Origin: Caprella mutica
Taxonomy: Eukaryota > Arthropoda > Malacostraca > Amphipoda > Caprellidae
Direction: 5' to 3'
Length of the DNA stretch: 64,000 bases
Assembly: GCA_947561585.1 (NCBI GenBank)
Contig: CANNZV010000260.1
Span: 186,001 to 250,000, forward strand
Numbering within the stretch: the first letter of the stretch is position 1; the number at the start of each line of letters is the position of its first letter. This document shows, piece after piece, positions 44,109-56,905 of this stretch. Made by a program: the position numbers and the translations under genes. Below the pieces are notes generated by a model. That model saw only the letters and a list, made by a program, of their open reading frames with translations. It was not told the origin of the DNA and did no database searches.

Positions 44109-44454
44109 AAGTCAAAGAAAAGTATATATGTAATGATTTTTTCACAGTTTATTGATTTCACTTTTCTAAAACAGAAACTCTACTAATCGTACTGTTTGTA
44201 GTAATTTAAAAAAATGACTGATTACACGACGACAAATTTGTAATATTTGACAATTATAGGAGTGAAATAAGCGATTTTTTTGATGCTTTTTACGAAAATA
44301 TTGGGATTTAAATCGGTAGGTAGCATATGAAATAAGCATGCATTCATTAATCATTCTAATTGAAATTTACGTATAAATATTAATTAAATATTTCATCGTT
44401 TTGTAAGTTACTAAGAGCATGCATTTGGTTAGTGAGAAAAAAAGCATTGACCGT

Positions 44455-44765
44455 CACAGATTCAAGTACTGCAGAATCACAGGTTAAAGTACTGCAGAAT
44501 CACAGGTTAAAGTACTGAAGAATCACAGGTTCAAGTACTGAGGAATTACAGATTCAGGTACTAAAGAATCGCAGGTTCAAATACTGAAGAATCACAAGTT
44601 TAAGTACAACAGAATCACATGTTAAGATACTGAAGAATCACGGTTTCATAAACTGAAGAATCACAGGTTTAAGTACAACAGAATCACAGGTTCAAGTACT
44701 GAAGAATCACAGGTTAAGATACTGAAGAATTAAGTAAGTAATATTACTATCAAGAATCACAGGTT
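44455..44765. repeat. 23-bp tandem repeat, degenerate
   Basis: About a dozen copies of agtactgaagaatcacaggt with varying joins (ttaa, ttca, tttaa). They lie just downstream of the PDZ-gene stop codon, probably inside its 3' UTR. Confidence 0.85.
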
Positions 44766-44895
44766 CTAATTTCTGAATATTCACTATTCATTATTACCGA
44801 ATAATCATGATTATTTTTTGAGGTTTTACATATAATGCAACTCCCAAAGAATCAAAAGGTTTTTTCTGATGAATCATAAATCATATGGAAGAGTC

Positions 44896-47424
44896 TCAAT
44901 TTCTGCCACACTGGTTTTTCTTACCATATTCATCTGATTCTGATTGCTCTCGGACAGATGATTGCCTAGAGCTCTCAGAGGAAGAGCTACTCACTGACTC
45001 AGTTCGTTCTCTCAATTCTGTGTTCTCTGAAGTTTCACTTCCGTCACTCTCTGATTCATCCTCACTCTCTTCTTGGATAGAGTTGGTCTTGTCGACGCTC
45101 TCTTCAGATTCGAAACTCATTTCAGCCTCTTTCACCTCCATCTCAGGCTCTTTCACTTCAATCTCTGGTTCTTCCTTTTCATCGAAAGATCCAGAGTTCA
45201 CCCTAGCCAGGTTTATCTTTTGCGGTGTAGGTTTCTTGCTCGATTTGTACATGTCAATAGACACCAGTGGCTTCGTTGATTCTTTCTCCTTGTTAGCGAA
45301 CATCGCCTTGAATGTTGGTGTCGTCTTATCAACAACTTCTGTTTTATTTTCGATAACTGGTTTTGAAGAAGCATCAAAATTTCCATGGCTCCAGTCACCG
45401 TAACCGTTGCGTTCATTCCACGACTGCCATGGTGAAATGATACGTCAATTATTATGGTTATCACTGATTAAAACTGCCTTTTTAAATATACCTTAAAGCA
45501 AATTTATTTGACTTGAGATGAATATCTTCATTTATTGCAAGTATCAATTATAATTGAAAATCTTTTAATTAACATTAATTAAATGAAATGCAGATGTTCA
45601 TCTTTTTCTTTAGAAAATACTTATGACTAATCAAAAATGCTTCAAACTATATAAAAGGTTGTGGTGAGTATCTTGTAACCGTATAGAGAACAGTAAAAAA
45701 AGTGACCTTTATACCGAGTGATTAGAATATTACTAAATTTTAACCCCTAAACCCTGTAATATATTATATAGGTAGTATTCATGCATTGTTAGTGAGAGCA
45801 TGTGATGTAGGGGAAGTAGATTTGGGGAACCTCCAACAGCCCAGGTCATGCAGTCATTTACAGACCAGAGGATAACTTACTTCAAGTGGAGGTGGGGGAG
45901 GCACACCCTGTGGAATAATCACTTCCCTGGTTTCAAGAGTTAAATGGCTTGGAGGTTTTGGGATAATCAGGTCGGTAGGCGAGATGTTCATGAAATCATT
46001 ATTTTCGGTCATGTTTACAATATCTATAGGATTTGATTGTTGCCTCTTCCTATATTTTGCATCTGTTGTGTATTTATCACTTAAACTAATGGGAATATGA
46101 CTGCTAATTGAAACAATCTCGTTATTACTATCTAAGGGAGGGGCAAATTGTGTCTGTGTGGGTGGAGATGGATTATGTTTTTTACTCTTTGAAGTTTGTA
46201 CCTGAGTTTTGACTAGATGAGATTGATTTGTTCCACTTGTGATTCCTGATAGGTTTCGAGGTCCTTGAATTGACACGTAAGTAGTAGGAGGTTTCTTTGG
46301 AGCGGGAGCTTTTGGAGCTGGTTTACTTTTAGTAAACGTTGGAGTTGCTTTCGGTGAGGAAGAGTTGAAGCTTTTAATTAACTCTGCAGCTGACTTAGGT
46401 TGACTAGCCATATCTTCTTTATTTTCTGAAACTTCAACTTTTACTTCCTTTACCTGTTGTTTGATGGATGGATGTTCCAATTCAGAAGATTTGGCTACTT
46501 CAGTTTTCTGAATTGATATCAAAGTAGGAGCTGCCTTAACAGTACTAATTTGAACTTTCGGTTTTGGAATTTCCTTACTGAATACAGAATTGATGACTTT
46601 CTTCGTTGACTTTTCTTTCACACTTCCTTCTCTTGTTTTCCAGTAGTTTCTAGCCTTGCTGGCATCTTCACCTACAACTTCTTCAATCTCAGTTTTAGTA
46701 GTATGGATCGTCTGTCTCTTTTTTTGACTGCTTTCACTGGGAACTGGAGCAGGCTGCTTTATTCCAGATGTTGTGCTAACTGATCGTAACAAAACCTTGG
46801 TCTGGAATTCATCAGCTGCTGCCTTACTGTTGATGGAAGATTTCACTAAATTGTTGGAAGGCGCAACTGAGGTTGCTTTAGCTGAATTCTTGACAGGATT
46901 AATAGTGGAATTACTAGTAGTCGTTATTGCTACTTTTGTCACTGCAGGAATGATTTCAGTGGTGCTAACTTCAATGTTTTTGACGTCTGCCTCTTCTGAT
47001 GTGGTACTTGAAGCAGAGGAAGAAGAAGAGGATCTGCTACTCTTATCTTCTTCTCCATCTTGAGCCTGGAACATCTTCTTATGTTTCAGCTTAAACTCTT
47101 CCATCAACTGAAAATTGCATTAGGAAATTAGTATGAACCATAATTATTTTAAATTATAGTTAGGAATCAGAAATATTTGGAATAATTGAGATATTAAGAA
47201 TTAATTATAAAACAATTTAATTTAAAAGGGGTTCTAACTTCTAGTCTTATAGCTATTATATACTTTTTAAATTGGTACTTCATCTATTACTTTTCCTAAT
47301 CGATAATCAATAATTTTACCTTCTCATGTTGCATTTTCTTAGGATCCACTTGTTTGTCAGACTTGTAAGCAGATATTTTTGCTTCAAAAGCTTCTGCCTT
47401 GTCGACATCATTTTCAGATGAATC
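44896..47424 (-). CDS. PDZ-gene exons 12-14: disordered C-terminal half
   Basis: Exon 12 (47424-47320) is acidic and helical (NDVDKAEAFEAKISAYKSDK). Exon 13 (47107-45881) begins LMEEFKLKHKKMFQAQDG after a CAG acceptor, so its internal Met is not a start, and it ends with a VPPPPPLE proline run. Exon 14 (45423-44896) has a Trp-containing start (SWNERNGYGDWSHGN) and a very acidic Ser/Glu tail. The last residues, GKKNQCGRN, are not a classical PDZ-binding C-terminus. Confidence 0.85.
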
Positions 47425-50400
47425 CTGAAAAGAAAATTTTCTTTTCAATTTACCAGCAATATTGATATATTTGGATAAAACATGATACAATTGTTACTAG
47501 AATTTTATTTGATTCAATGTAACTCACATCTATTTTCCTCTTCTGTAAAGCTAAGGACAAGGCAGAAGCCAAGTCTCCCTTGGTTGATTCGGCGGCATTA
47601 GACATATTGCTGAGACGAGTAGAGCTTACAAGATGGCTGATTGAAGACGATTTCCCTAAGGAAAAATTTTGGGGCGGAGGTGGCGGAATAACACCAGGAG
47701 CTTTGCTCTCTGAAGAAATGGAAGAAGATATGCTAGCGTCCTGTTGATGATGATGGTACCTCACCTCTTCCCATAAGATCGAAGAATCTTCGTTACTGCT
47801 GTGAGATAATTCGTCGAAACTTTTGCACCTTCTTGACAGAAGACTGTGCAGAGGTGGATTAGAGCCACAAGACACCCCACTACTACTCGACGGAGACGAA
47901 GGAGGTGAATGTCTGTGTGAACGGTGACAATGCACGCGGTGATGATTTTGGCGCTGGTGTCTACAAAACTGTCCGCTGCAAGAACTATACTCTGAGGAGC
48001 AGTGTTTAGACTGTCTGGCGAGACTCGAACAATGTTTGCTGTTATGTCTGCATCCACAAGATGATGCTAGACAACAGGTTGATTGCGAATTTTTGCTCCT
48101 TGTTAAAGTGGTAGAATTGTGTCTCTTTGGTGGAGCTGGAGGATCTGACTTTATGATCACTCGGGAGGTATGTCTTTGGGAAACAGAAGAGGGGGTTGGA
48201 CTTGGGGATCGAAAACCAAAATAGTTTGGAGAGGGACTTCGAGAATAAGTTCTTTGTTGCTGGAAGGAAGATTGGGAATTAGGGAAGTTATCTCGAGAGG
48301 TAAGATCACTACTGTTCAGTGTTGACGAATCGCTAGTTGAAGAGTCACACGAAATAACCAATGGTCCGTAGTGTGGTCCAGTGGAACTTTGAGTCCTTTG
48401 TAAACGTTTTTGGTCCTGTTACGAGTCAAAAAGATAGTTCCTTAGTGAATTCATTCAAATGAAACAGTGTAGCAAAATAATATTTCTTTGTGAAGTATTT
48501 TAACAAGTAAAGGTAAATAAAATATCGTACTTATAATTATTACCAGTCGTTCATAATAAATAGTGATGTCATTACTATCCTAGTTATAATTTATAACCTC
48601 GATAATAAATATTATTATTTCACTGTCGTAAATCATGAAAGAAAATGGAACAATATGGTCGAAGAAAATCTTGAGATAAGAAGTTTTTATCAGTTGAGTC
48701 GGTGTACATGTATGTACAAAATAACTTAACGGAAATAGTAGTCAAATATATCAGTATATAAAAAAGTATTGTTGCAGAAATAACTTGCAGACGATTTACA
48801 GTCAGAATAATTTAGCGTAACTGTAACACAATTATTATATAATACACTTATTTTAATGTTACACCTTTGAAATTCGACTACTTCCGTACCAGCAACTAAT
48901 AAGGAATTGAAATAAAAGTAACCCAATCTTTCGCTAAATTAGAATACTAGAACTCTATGTTTTTGAGAATAATAATAGGACTAGTAAGTTTAAGGTGTTA
49001 GTAGTTAGTTCTAGATGTTGCCTATGCACGCACTTGACTCGGTCACTATTTCAGAGAGAATGCTGATGCTATCACCTATTCTAGCTGATAAACTGTCTTA
49101 TCAGTAATGTATAGAGATAAAAACTAATATACCATTGACATTCTTATCGAAAGATGTCTGGTTAATTAAATAATTAGACAGTAAACATAATTAATGTACG
49201 GACGAATTAGGTTGTTTATGTGATATGAAGATAGAAATCACTTGGTACCTATTTTAACTTTCAAGCTTTAATTCTGTGAAGGACATCTACCAACATCACA
49301 ACTATTCTGTGATGTACATTGACGAAACTAACTATTTTATCTTTGGAGAGAGCGAAGTGATAGCTACTATATTATTAATGGAAATATATAATTCAAAGGC
49401 ATTTCATTATGTTAATATTCGTTCATTGAAATATTTTTGCAGACTTCAACTAAGAAAGTGTTAATAAAGTATAGCTATAAAATATTTTTTTTTTTAATAT
49501 TTATCATCTGTCGAATGCTACATAGCAAATCACCGCTTTATTTCTTTAGAGTCTTAGACCATTCCCCATAATGATAAATATAACATTGACTTCAAGATTT
49601 AAGCCACTTTTTCGTTTTGCGATGGGGTAATTCTCACCTCATATTTACACCTCTCTCTCATAAGCCTCTGCTCCTCAGCTACAAGTCTTCTCTTCTGCTC
49701 TTGTATCTTCCTGAGCTTTATCGCCACCTCCCTGTCCTGCTCTTCGCTATCTTCTTCAAACACAGACTGTAAATTCAGTTCAGACGCAGAGGCGTAGTCC
49801 TGCAACATAAACATAAGTTGAGACTTTCGTTCAATACTCCCGAGGCTCCTTAAAGATTATACAGCACTGTTCTTAAATTCATCATTGCTTTATAAGTTAA
49901 TGTTACCTGAGATTGAGAGAGTTGCTCCAATCTGGATAAAGCATCTACCTCACTACTGTTCACTCTACTCTCAACCACAATGTTGTTGACATGAGGCTGT
50001 GCAGGGTTAGCTGCCATTTTGCCGTCTGTGCCACTCTGCTTCGTCAAAAAACTAGGGTTGCGATATACACTGTACACAGTGTTGGCAACACTATCATCGT
50101 CTGAAGTGCAACTCGTGGTGCTGTAAATACTTGAGTGTGTTGTATGATCTCCTCCTGAATGAATAAACATAAGTTTAGATCAAAAATCCTTTAAAAAAAT
50201 TTCCTACCTAAATTCATTACGCTTACCTTCGTCTAACAAATTGCTAGATGAGTGAGATGGTCTGATTGTTCCAACCGAGGAATAGTCCGATGAGTTTCTC
50301 TGTCCAGTAGAGTAAGAGGTGGAGGATTTGGGTCCTTCGTACTGAATAGGATCTAGTAAATCGCTGGCACTGCGACTCATGGATTGAGATGGTCGACTCA

Positions 50401-53400
50401 ATGGTTTAGAGGACGGGCCCTGTTGACGAATTAGAACATGGTAAAAAACTTGAATAAGGTTAAATAATATAATTTTATTTGGTCTCAACAATTTATTAGT
50501 GTAAATTGATTATTTTTTTGAGTTTCCTTACTCGGTATCTGTGCTGTTCATATCTTCTCTGCTCTAGTGTCAGTTGTCGCCTCTTCATATCTGCCTCAGC
50601 TGTGGCCCATTCTCCATCAACTAATTTGAGCTCTCTCTCCACAAGCTTATTAGACACCTGACTCAGCCTGAGGAGATAGAAATTGGTAATGGCATATCAG
50701 GAAAAATCAGATGAATTAGCTACTGATTGCAGTAAAATTCTACAGGTTTCTAAAATAATTTACCTTGATGTTATTTGTGATTGCTTCTTCACTCCAACTG
50801 ATGGTTTGGCTTCCTCCATCCCTACATTCCTCATACCACCAAGTCTGTTGGCCATTCTTCTGGTGTGTACTGACGATGTGGGTGGTGGAGTCTGTTCACC
50901 CGCGGTGGAAGAGGCAGATGAGTTGTACCCTGAGGACTCACCCGCTATCAAATCTGGACGAATGATTCTTCTAACCTCCAGCACGATGTTAGATTGCTTC
51001 TTAATCTCATTGATGGCCTGGAAGAAGAATAGACATAATTTTACTGATCTGGGAGGACCTGAATTATATTAGTTACAGTGCATTATTGTTATGAATAGTA
51101 CTCTAAATTAATATTCTACAGTTTGCCTTCGCATAAAGGGTAGAACCTTTTTGTATGTCTTTAGTAAGGTTAATTTTATTTACTTTGCTTTTATTTTATC
51201 CATGGAGAATAGATTCTTTAGCCACCTTTTTTTTACCATTTTGGATAGATCATTTACCTGTTTGTTATCCATGGTTGATAAATCCTTCCCATTACAAGAC
51301 AGTAGTTGGTCGTTAATTTTCAGACCTGCTGTATCTGCAGGTCCTGATCTCTTGACCGACTGAACGAAAATGCCACTTCTTGCAGTTGGGTCATGAGTCA
51401 CACTGAAAAGTAGATATTTTTCTAAACCTATTCCTTCCACTGTCCCAAACTATTTATATACTTCAAAGTTTGTTTCAATCAAAATTATTCACTCACCTAA
51501 ATCCAAGAGTGGATTTTCCTGCAGCTGGAATAACAATCCTATAAACTCTTTCGTGGACCCCTGGATTCACATTCTTAGAGTTTGGTCCTTTCTCTCCATT
51601 TGGAACCATTAGCCAAGTCAGAGGATCACCGCTTCGACTGCAGAGAAATAAAATTAATTCGATAATATTAAATTATGCTTAGAATATACTTAAAGAATTA
51701 GAGACACTCTGAATAAGAATGAGAAATTTGAGCAACAAGAAAAAGCACATTTCAAAAAATAAAGAATGCAATTCTTTCATTGGATGTAGAACTCAGGCTT
51801 CATGTTGAACTATTTGCACATACGATTTAAAGTTGTGATTAGCTATATTGGCATGGTACTAAGAATTTAAGAAATATATATCAAAATTTATGATACGAGA
51901 AATGAATTTAATAATCAAATTAATAATAAAAATAGACATGATCATAATCACAGGTATTGAAATACTGAAGTTACAAAGAAAGTTCAATAAACTTAGAATA
52001 CTGAAGATTCCATAAGTGATAAATACTAGGCATTTATTTCACTTAATTAAGTTATTTCTGATGTAAGAGAAATTACTTTTTCAGATATTGTCAAATCCAA
52101 TAGCTAATTCTTTACAAATTATTATTTGGAATATGAAAAGACAATAATGTAAAGTATTGTTGTTTTTCTCCCCTCACTCACTCCTTGACTGGGATGATGC
52201 CCGTCTCCCTGAGCACCAAAGTAACGGTACTAGTCCCCCCGATGGTGTTAGCGACATCCCTGTGAACAGCACCAGTCACTGCCACTCCGTCCACCTCCAA
52301 CAACTGATCCCCAGCCTATTGGAGAGAAATGGAGTAGTTAGAGTTTGCAGTTACTAAGAAAATACTAAAGTTAGGTACGAATTGTAAGTCTGTTTCACAT
52401 CTTCGGTCATATAGGAGAATAACGGTATAATAATTTTTTTTGGGGGGGTTTCCAATCTATGTTACCTGCAAGTATCATGGATACCAATTAAAATAAAACT
52501 TAAAATAATTATTATTATACAGTATGATTTATATCGCATTTTCTACAGGACCGAAGATGTGAAACAGAGCAATAATTGTGACTTATTCCCTATTCAAATG
52601 TTCACATTAACAAAGGTAAAAATTGTGCTCTCTAAATATTAAATTTTATTTATTAGAGTCATGAAAGTATATGTGATGTGGAAGACTTAAAACACTCACG
52701 TGAATACCGTTCTTCTGAGCGATAGATCCGTTCTCCACATGAGAAATAAAGAAACCTGTTCCGTGTTCCTTGCCTCCTTTCAGGTGGAATCCATAGGTTT
52801 CGTTTTTGTGCCGCGAAATTGTTAAAACCCTGAAAAGAATAATACTTTACTCTGTACTAATAGAATATCTAGTAAGTGATTAGATAGTAATTATGACTTT
52901 GGATTAGCTAATTTGAACATCACTTGCCACTACTTCAAAAAATAATCCATTATGACGTTACATTAATCACTGGAACAGTTTTGTTGAATTGCCTACCAAA
53001 ATTAACATCGTGAACTGCGTCACAAACTACAAGTTTCAAATAATAATAAAAAGAAATTATCTTTTAATATCTATTTTAAATATTTCTTCATAACAAAATT
53101 GACTGCAAACAAAATGCACCCATTCAGATATTTGAAGCCTGACATTTAGGACATTATTGCATATATCCTCAGTACAAAATTTTTTCTCTAACCATGTGTG
53201 TAATTCATTCAGAAACCTCACATCTACAAGATAGTTATAGAAACGCATGAATTAATTGAAATAGCTATAGAGTCTTTTTATTCGATAACTAGCTAATATT
53301 TATTATAGTTAAAAATATAGATAGATATCTTACCTTGCACCACGAATGAGTGTTCTGGACCCCTGGGGGGCCCTCTCTTTCTGAACCATATGGCGAGGAT

Positions 53401-53514
53401 GGGGCGCAGTCCTGGAACCCATAGCCACTGTGGGGGGTGCGTATGGACCCCCTCTTCTCTGTTCAACCCTCATGTTCGGAGGATTTGAACCGTGGTTTAG
53501 CTTTCATTAATAAC
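44896..53514 (-). CDS. Two-PDZ scaffold protein, possibly whirlin/dyschronic-like (14 exons)
   Basis: Exons 53514-53334 (ATG at 53473, with an in-frame TGA 33 bases upstream), 52829-52700, 52315-52182, 51637-51497, 51402-51258, 51017-50764, 50667-50532, 50419-50227, 50154-49907, 49799-49638, 48415-47528, 47424-47320, 47107-45881 and 45423-44896. All phases agree, giving 1476 residues. There is no signal peptide or membrane segment; it is a cytoplasmic scaffold. PDZ1 is at about 47-135 and PDZ2 at about 165-250, then short helical segments, a Ser/His-rich region and two Pro-rich stretches. PDZ1 shares the GGxEHGxG...SxVExGS layout with whirlin PDZ1, and the size suits fly Dyschronic, a whirlin homologue that controls BK-channel and active-zone organisation. 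I rely on memory of that family, so the name is tentative. Exon 1 begins at an acceptor, so a non-coding exon lies further upstream. Confidence 0.85.
47528..48415 (-). CDS. PDZ-gene exon 11: Ser/His/Arg-rich low-complexity exon
   Basis: A single 888-base exon encoding 296 residues, with YSRSPSPNYFGFRSPSPTPS (SR/SP-like), a His/Cys-rich stretch (HCHRSHRHSPPSSPSSSSG) and PPPPPQ. It ends ALQKRKID. The high serine content and lack of a fold suggest a disordered, phosphorylated region. The opposite-strand and overlapping open frames here are shadows. Confidence 0.85.
49638..50667 (-). CDS. PDZ-gene exons 7-10: helical and Ser-rich linkers
   Basis: Exon 7 (50667-50532) encodes a charged helix (ELKLVDGEWATAEADMKRRQ, then LEQRRYEQHRYR). 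Exons 8 and 9 are Ser/Thr-rich and lack a fold I recognise. Exon 10 (49799-49638) encodes REVAIKLRKIQEQKRRLVAE and EEQRLMRERCKYE, a strong coiled-coil candidate. All exons keep phase. Confidence 0.8.
50764..51637 (-). CDS. PDZ-gene exons 4-6: second PDZ domain
   Basis: Exons 51637-51497, 51402-51258 and 51017-50764. The domain starts ERVYRIVIPAAGKSTLGFSV (binding loop STLGFSV), continues SGIFVQSVKRSGPADTAGLK and INDQLLSCNGKDLSTMDNKQ, and ends AINEIKKQSNIVLEVRRI. The ATG-initiated open frame at 51180-51440 is only part of exon 5 plus intron. After the domain a Ser/Pro-rich linker follows (TAGEQTPPPTSS). Confidence 0.9.
52182..52829 (-). CDS. PDZ-gene exons 2-3: first PDZ domain
   Basis: Exons 52829-52700 and 52315-52182 split the domain after KNGIH. 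The carboxylate-binding loop reads NETYGFHLKGG. The core has GFFISHVENGSIAQKNG and GDQLLEVDGVAVTG, the standard PDZ beta-C/alpha-A and GDxIxxVNG-type segments. It ends TVTLVLRETGIIPVK. The intron between the exons contains a MITE at 52371-52591. Confidence 0.9.
52371..52591. mobile_element. MITE in PDZ-gene intron, cattcggtc-type arms
   Basis: The inverted arms share ctgtttcacatcttcggtc: direct near 52391-52409, with the reverse complement near 52550-52570. The inside contains acctgcaagtatcatggata, matching the element at 60.3 kb. There is no coding capacity. Confidence 0.75.
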
Positions 53515-56160
53515 CTGCAAAATAACAGAATAAATTGATTTAGTTTTATATCGACGAGGAAATTAATTCAATATTAAAACTTTTTTATCAATAAACTCGT
53601 GATTTTAGTATGGTTTATTAAATCTATTTTCCTATTTTCATGCTATTATAAATAGGTTGTGTATGCTATTACTTGTACATTAGAAATGTACCTAAGCTGT
53701 ATTTTTTTTTTGCTGAGGTGACATTTTAAACCTATTTATAAGAAATGTGTGAAAAAAATTCATTTCTTATTTCATCAATAAACAAAACCTCCAAATTAGG
53801 AACTGAGAAGCATCAAAATATTCTTTCGAAATTGTTTTTACACAATAACAAAATAATATTAGTAGGCAAATAATATTATTACTTCTTTAACCTCGAAATA
53901 ATCACATGTCGAAATATTTTAACGTACGCCAATTTATCTGTAGAAGGATAACTTACAATTTAACTCATATTAATTTACATTTATTTGAAATTAGGATAAA
54001 AAAATTAATAAATTTAATTCAGTTTATAACCTTTTACTCTGCCAATATTATGAAAATTGTATTTCTATTTTTTTCGTATTAGAACCACTAACATACATAT
54101 AGATATACTATCGTTAGACTAACCACTATAATAATAATCATTAGTTTCCATTGAATGCTTGCTTGACCTTCACATTTCTAGTTTTACTTTACTGCACCGC
54201 TTGCAAATACCTAAGTAATAACTAAATTATAGCTTGGTATTACTATTACCTTACCGCATGGTAATAGTAATACCTTGGTAATACTTAACTCTAACGCATG
54301 CTAATACTTTGGTATTACCTTGGTAATACTATTACCCTACCGAATAGTAATACCTTGCTAATACTATCACATTATCGCTTGGTAATACTATTACTCTACC
54401 GCATGGTAATACATAAGTATTACTTTGGTAATACTATTACTCTCTCATGCGGAAATCAAATCCTCTTTTTCGAATAATAACCTACAAAAGTCAATGGAAT
54501 TAACACAGTAGGAACCACAATTATTCACACTATTATTTCTGATGGTAAAAGACTATTTGTTAGGTAATTATCCTTTATTTCCAAACGTAAACAATGCAGA
54601 CAGGCTTCTGTTATTTCAAAGAAAAATTAATACTTTTATAATAATTATTTGTAAAGAAGAAGATAGAATAGATAGAGAGATGGCTAAAAAGTGCCTGTAT
54701 ATTCATAACATTTCCGTTACGATGAGCAAAATACTCCGCATTAGAGTCAGACGAAGCGTGTCCAGGAACAGCTCTGACGTAATGGGAGAACACATTGGCA
54801 ACAATTCTTAAAACAACATTTTACGCGATAAATAAGATAGAGAAAAATCTTCTTGTACATTTTTACCAATTTTGAAGATATTAGTGTTTCCCTGATTTTA
54901 ATTTTAATGAAATAATTTGGGTGAGTTAAATATAAATTATAATTACATAAACTTTAAATCGATTTTCCTATTTTATTTTGTTGTTATATTTTCACAAATA
55001 TTATTTATAAGTTTTTTTTCAATCCAAAATTATCCTATATTCTGCTGCAGAATTTTTATTCTAGAATTTATATGATCCGATTCATTCATAATTTAAGTTA
55101 TTATTTACATCAATTCAGTAATCGGAAGTAAAATAAGATATCCCGAGCTACCAATGATATTATTATGATACTATTATGCGATATATTTATAAGTTATATT
55201 ACCAAGTAAAATGTTAAGTATTTTTTATGTATTGAAGATTTTTAAGCTATAATGTAAACATCTTTCCTTCATGTAACTATATTCATAATATCAGAAAAAT
55301 GAAAAGTTAACATTTCGCATCTATAGCATCTAACCTTTTCACTCTGATATTTCATCTTCAAACGCTATAGGAAATACAAGTTAATATTTATACTTTATTG
55401 TGTATGAATTTAAATAGAAACGACGGAACTACAGAGACAACTATAGAACAAAATATTAATTGTTCACACACTTAAATACAGATATAAACTAGTGCATTGT
55501 AGTGTGTCTTGGTTGTAATTAGGTTCAGTTGTTAGTATTCAAAGCAGTCTGGTGCATGCATTAGTTATCGTGAGAGAAATAGAATTAAAACTATCTTCAT
55601 TGATCGGTCTTGTTCAATAGAATTAACATTAATTTATTGATTGACTGCTAAGGTTTAAAGCTGCTTGAACGTGAAAATTAAGTCGATACTCAACTAAAAA
55701 TATTATTAAAAACTTTAGTGAAAAATTACAGGAATTGATTTTAATAGCTATTTTTTTTAAATAAACCAATATAAGACTGGTTACACTGTAAATGTGACAC
55801 TTAGTGTGACAAACTAAAGCTAGGAGTTACTTCTCTCAATGTAAATTTTCCTATAAACCAGCTATAATGTTATTCCAACAAATCTAAATTAAAAAGTATC
55901 AAAAATTTAGATAAGAAAAATTCATCCAGGATAATTCTAATTTGTGTGTCAGTGTTCAGAAGCCATATTGTTAATATATTGAATAAAATGAATCACATTC
56001 AAGAATCACATTCATGGAATACCATTAAGCGATAGGATGAAGATGTGAAGATTGTGAAGTTCAAGGAAACTTCACAGTGTAATATCACTAACTATAGCAC
56101 TGTATAGATGAGATATGTATATTCTTACAGTGTATTTTCTATAGTACTCACTATACCTTA
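53515..56160. other. Upstream or 5'-intron region of the PDZ gene
   Basis: No coding exon seen. It contains the TAATACC repeat at 54220-54445. The open frame at 54542-54811 and its opposite-strand partner lack recognisable motifs. Confidence 0.45.
54220..54445. repeat. Degenerate (GGTAATACTATTAC) repeat
   Basis: Variants of ggtaatactattaccctacc and gcatggtaatac recur about ten times in 220 bases, with GTATTAC and GTAATAC words in both senses, so the block is partly self-complementary. Confidence 0.8.
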
Positions 56161-56169
56161 TGTATCAGT

Positions 56170-56905
56170 GATATTGTTATACTTTTAGGTGATAGTGCTA
56201 TACTTTTAGGTGATAGTGCTATACTTTTAGGTTATAGTGCTATACTTTTAGGTTATAGTGCTATACTTTTAGGTGATCGTGCTATACTTTAGGTTATAGT
56301 GCTATACTTTTAGGTTATAGTGCTATACTTTTAGGTTATAGTGCTATACTTTTAGGTTATAGTGCTATACTTTTAGGTTATAGTGCTATACTTTTAGGTT
56401 ATAGTGCTATACTTTTAGGTTATAGTGCTATACTTTTAGGTTATAGTGCTATACTTTTAGGTTATGGTGCTATACTTTTAGGTTATAGTGCTATACTTTT
56501 AGGTTATAGTGCTATACTTTTAGGTTATAGTGCTATACTTTTAGGTTATAGTGCTATACTTTTAGGTGATAGTGCTATACTTTTAGGTTATAGTGCTATA
56601 CTTTTAGGTTATAGTGCTATACTTTTAGGTTATAGTGCTATACTTTTAGGTTATAGTGCTATACTTTTAGGTTATAGTGCTATACTTTCAGGTGATAGTG
56701 CTATACTTTTAGGTGATAGTGCTATACTTTTAGGTGATAGTACTATACTTTTAGGTGATAGTGCTATACTTTTAGGTGATAGTACTATACTTTTAGGTGA
56801 TAGTGCTATACTTTTAGGTGATAGTACTATACTTTTAGGTGATAGTGCTATACTTTTAGGTGATAGTACTATACTTTTAGGTGATAGTGTTATACTTTTA
56901 GGTGC
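56170..56905. repeat. 21-bp minisatellite, about 35 copies
   Basis: The unit tatacttttaggttatagtg plus c is repeated about 35 times almost without change. Variants cluster: gtgatagtgc at the left edge, gttatagtgc in the middle, and gtgatagt(a/g)c in alternation at the right, where a two-unit higher-order repeat (42 bases) appears from about 56720. One unit has a single-base deletion near 56285. Confidence 0.95.

Larger units (their letters stand above)
41006..44895. other. LIN52 to PDZ-gene interval (convergent 3' ends)
   Basis: The two genes converge here, so the interval holds both 3' UTRs. A small inverted-repeat MITE sits at 43990-44108 and a 23-base tandem array at 44455-44765. The remaining sequence has no recognisable gene. 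The open frames at 42585 and 43016 are short and AT-driven. Confidence 0.5.

Noticed and set aside
45854..47063. Plus-strand open frame at 46773-47063 and others opposite the PDZ gene
   Set aside because: Shadows of the long exon 13; the minus strand has coherent splice phases and domain context.
54542..54811. 89-residue plus-strand open frame
   Set aside because: No motif, no neighbouring exon in phase, and an open frame on the opposite strand over the same bases; likely chance.
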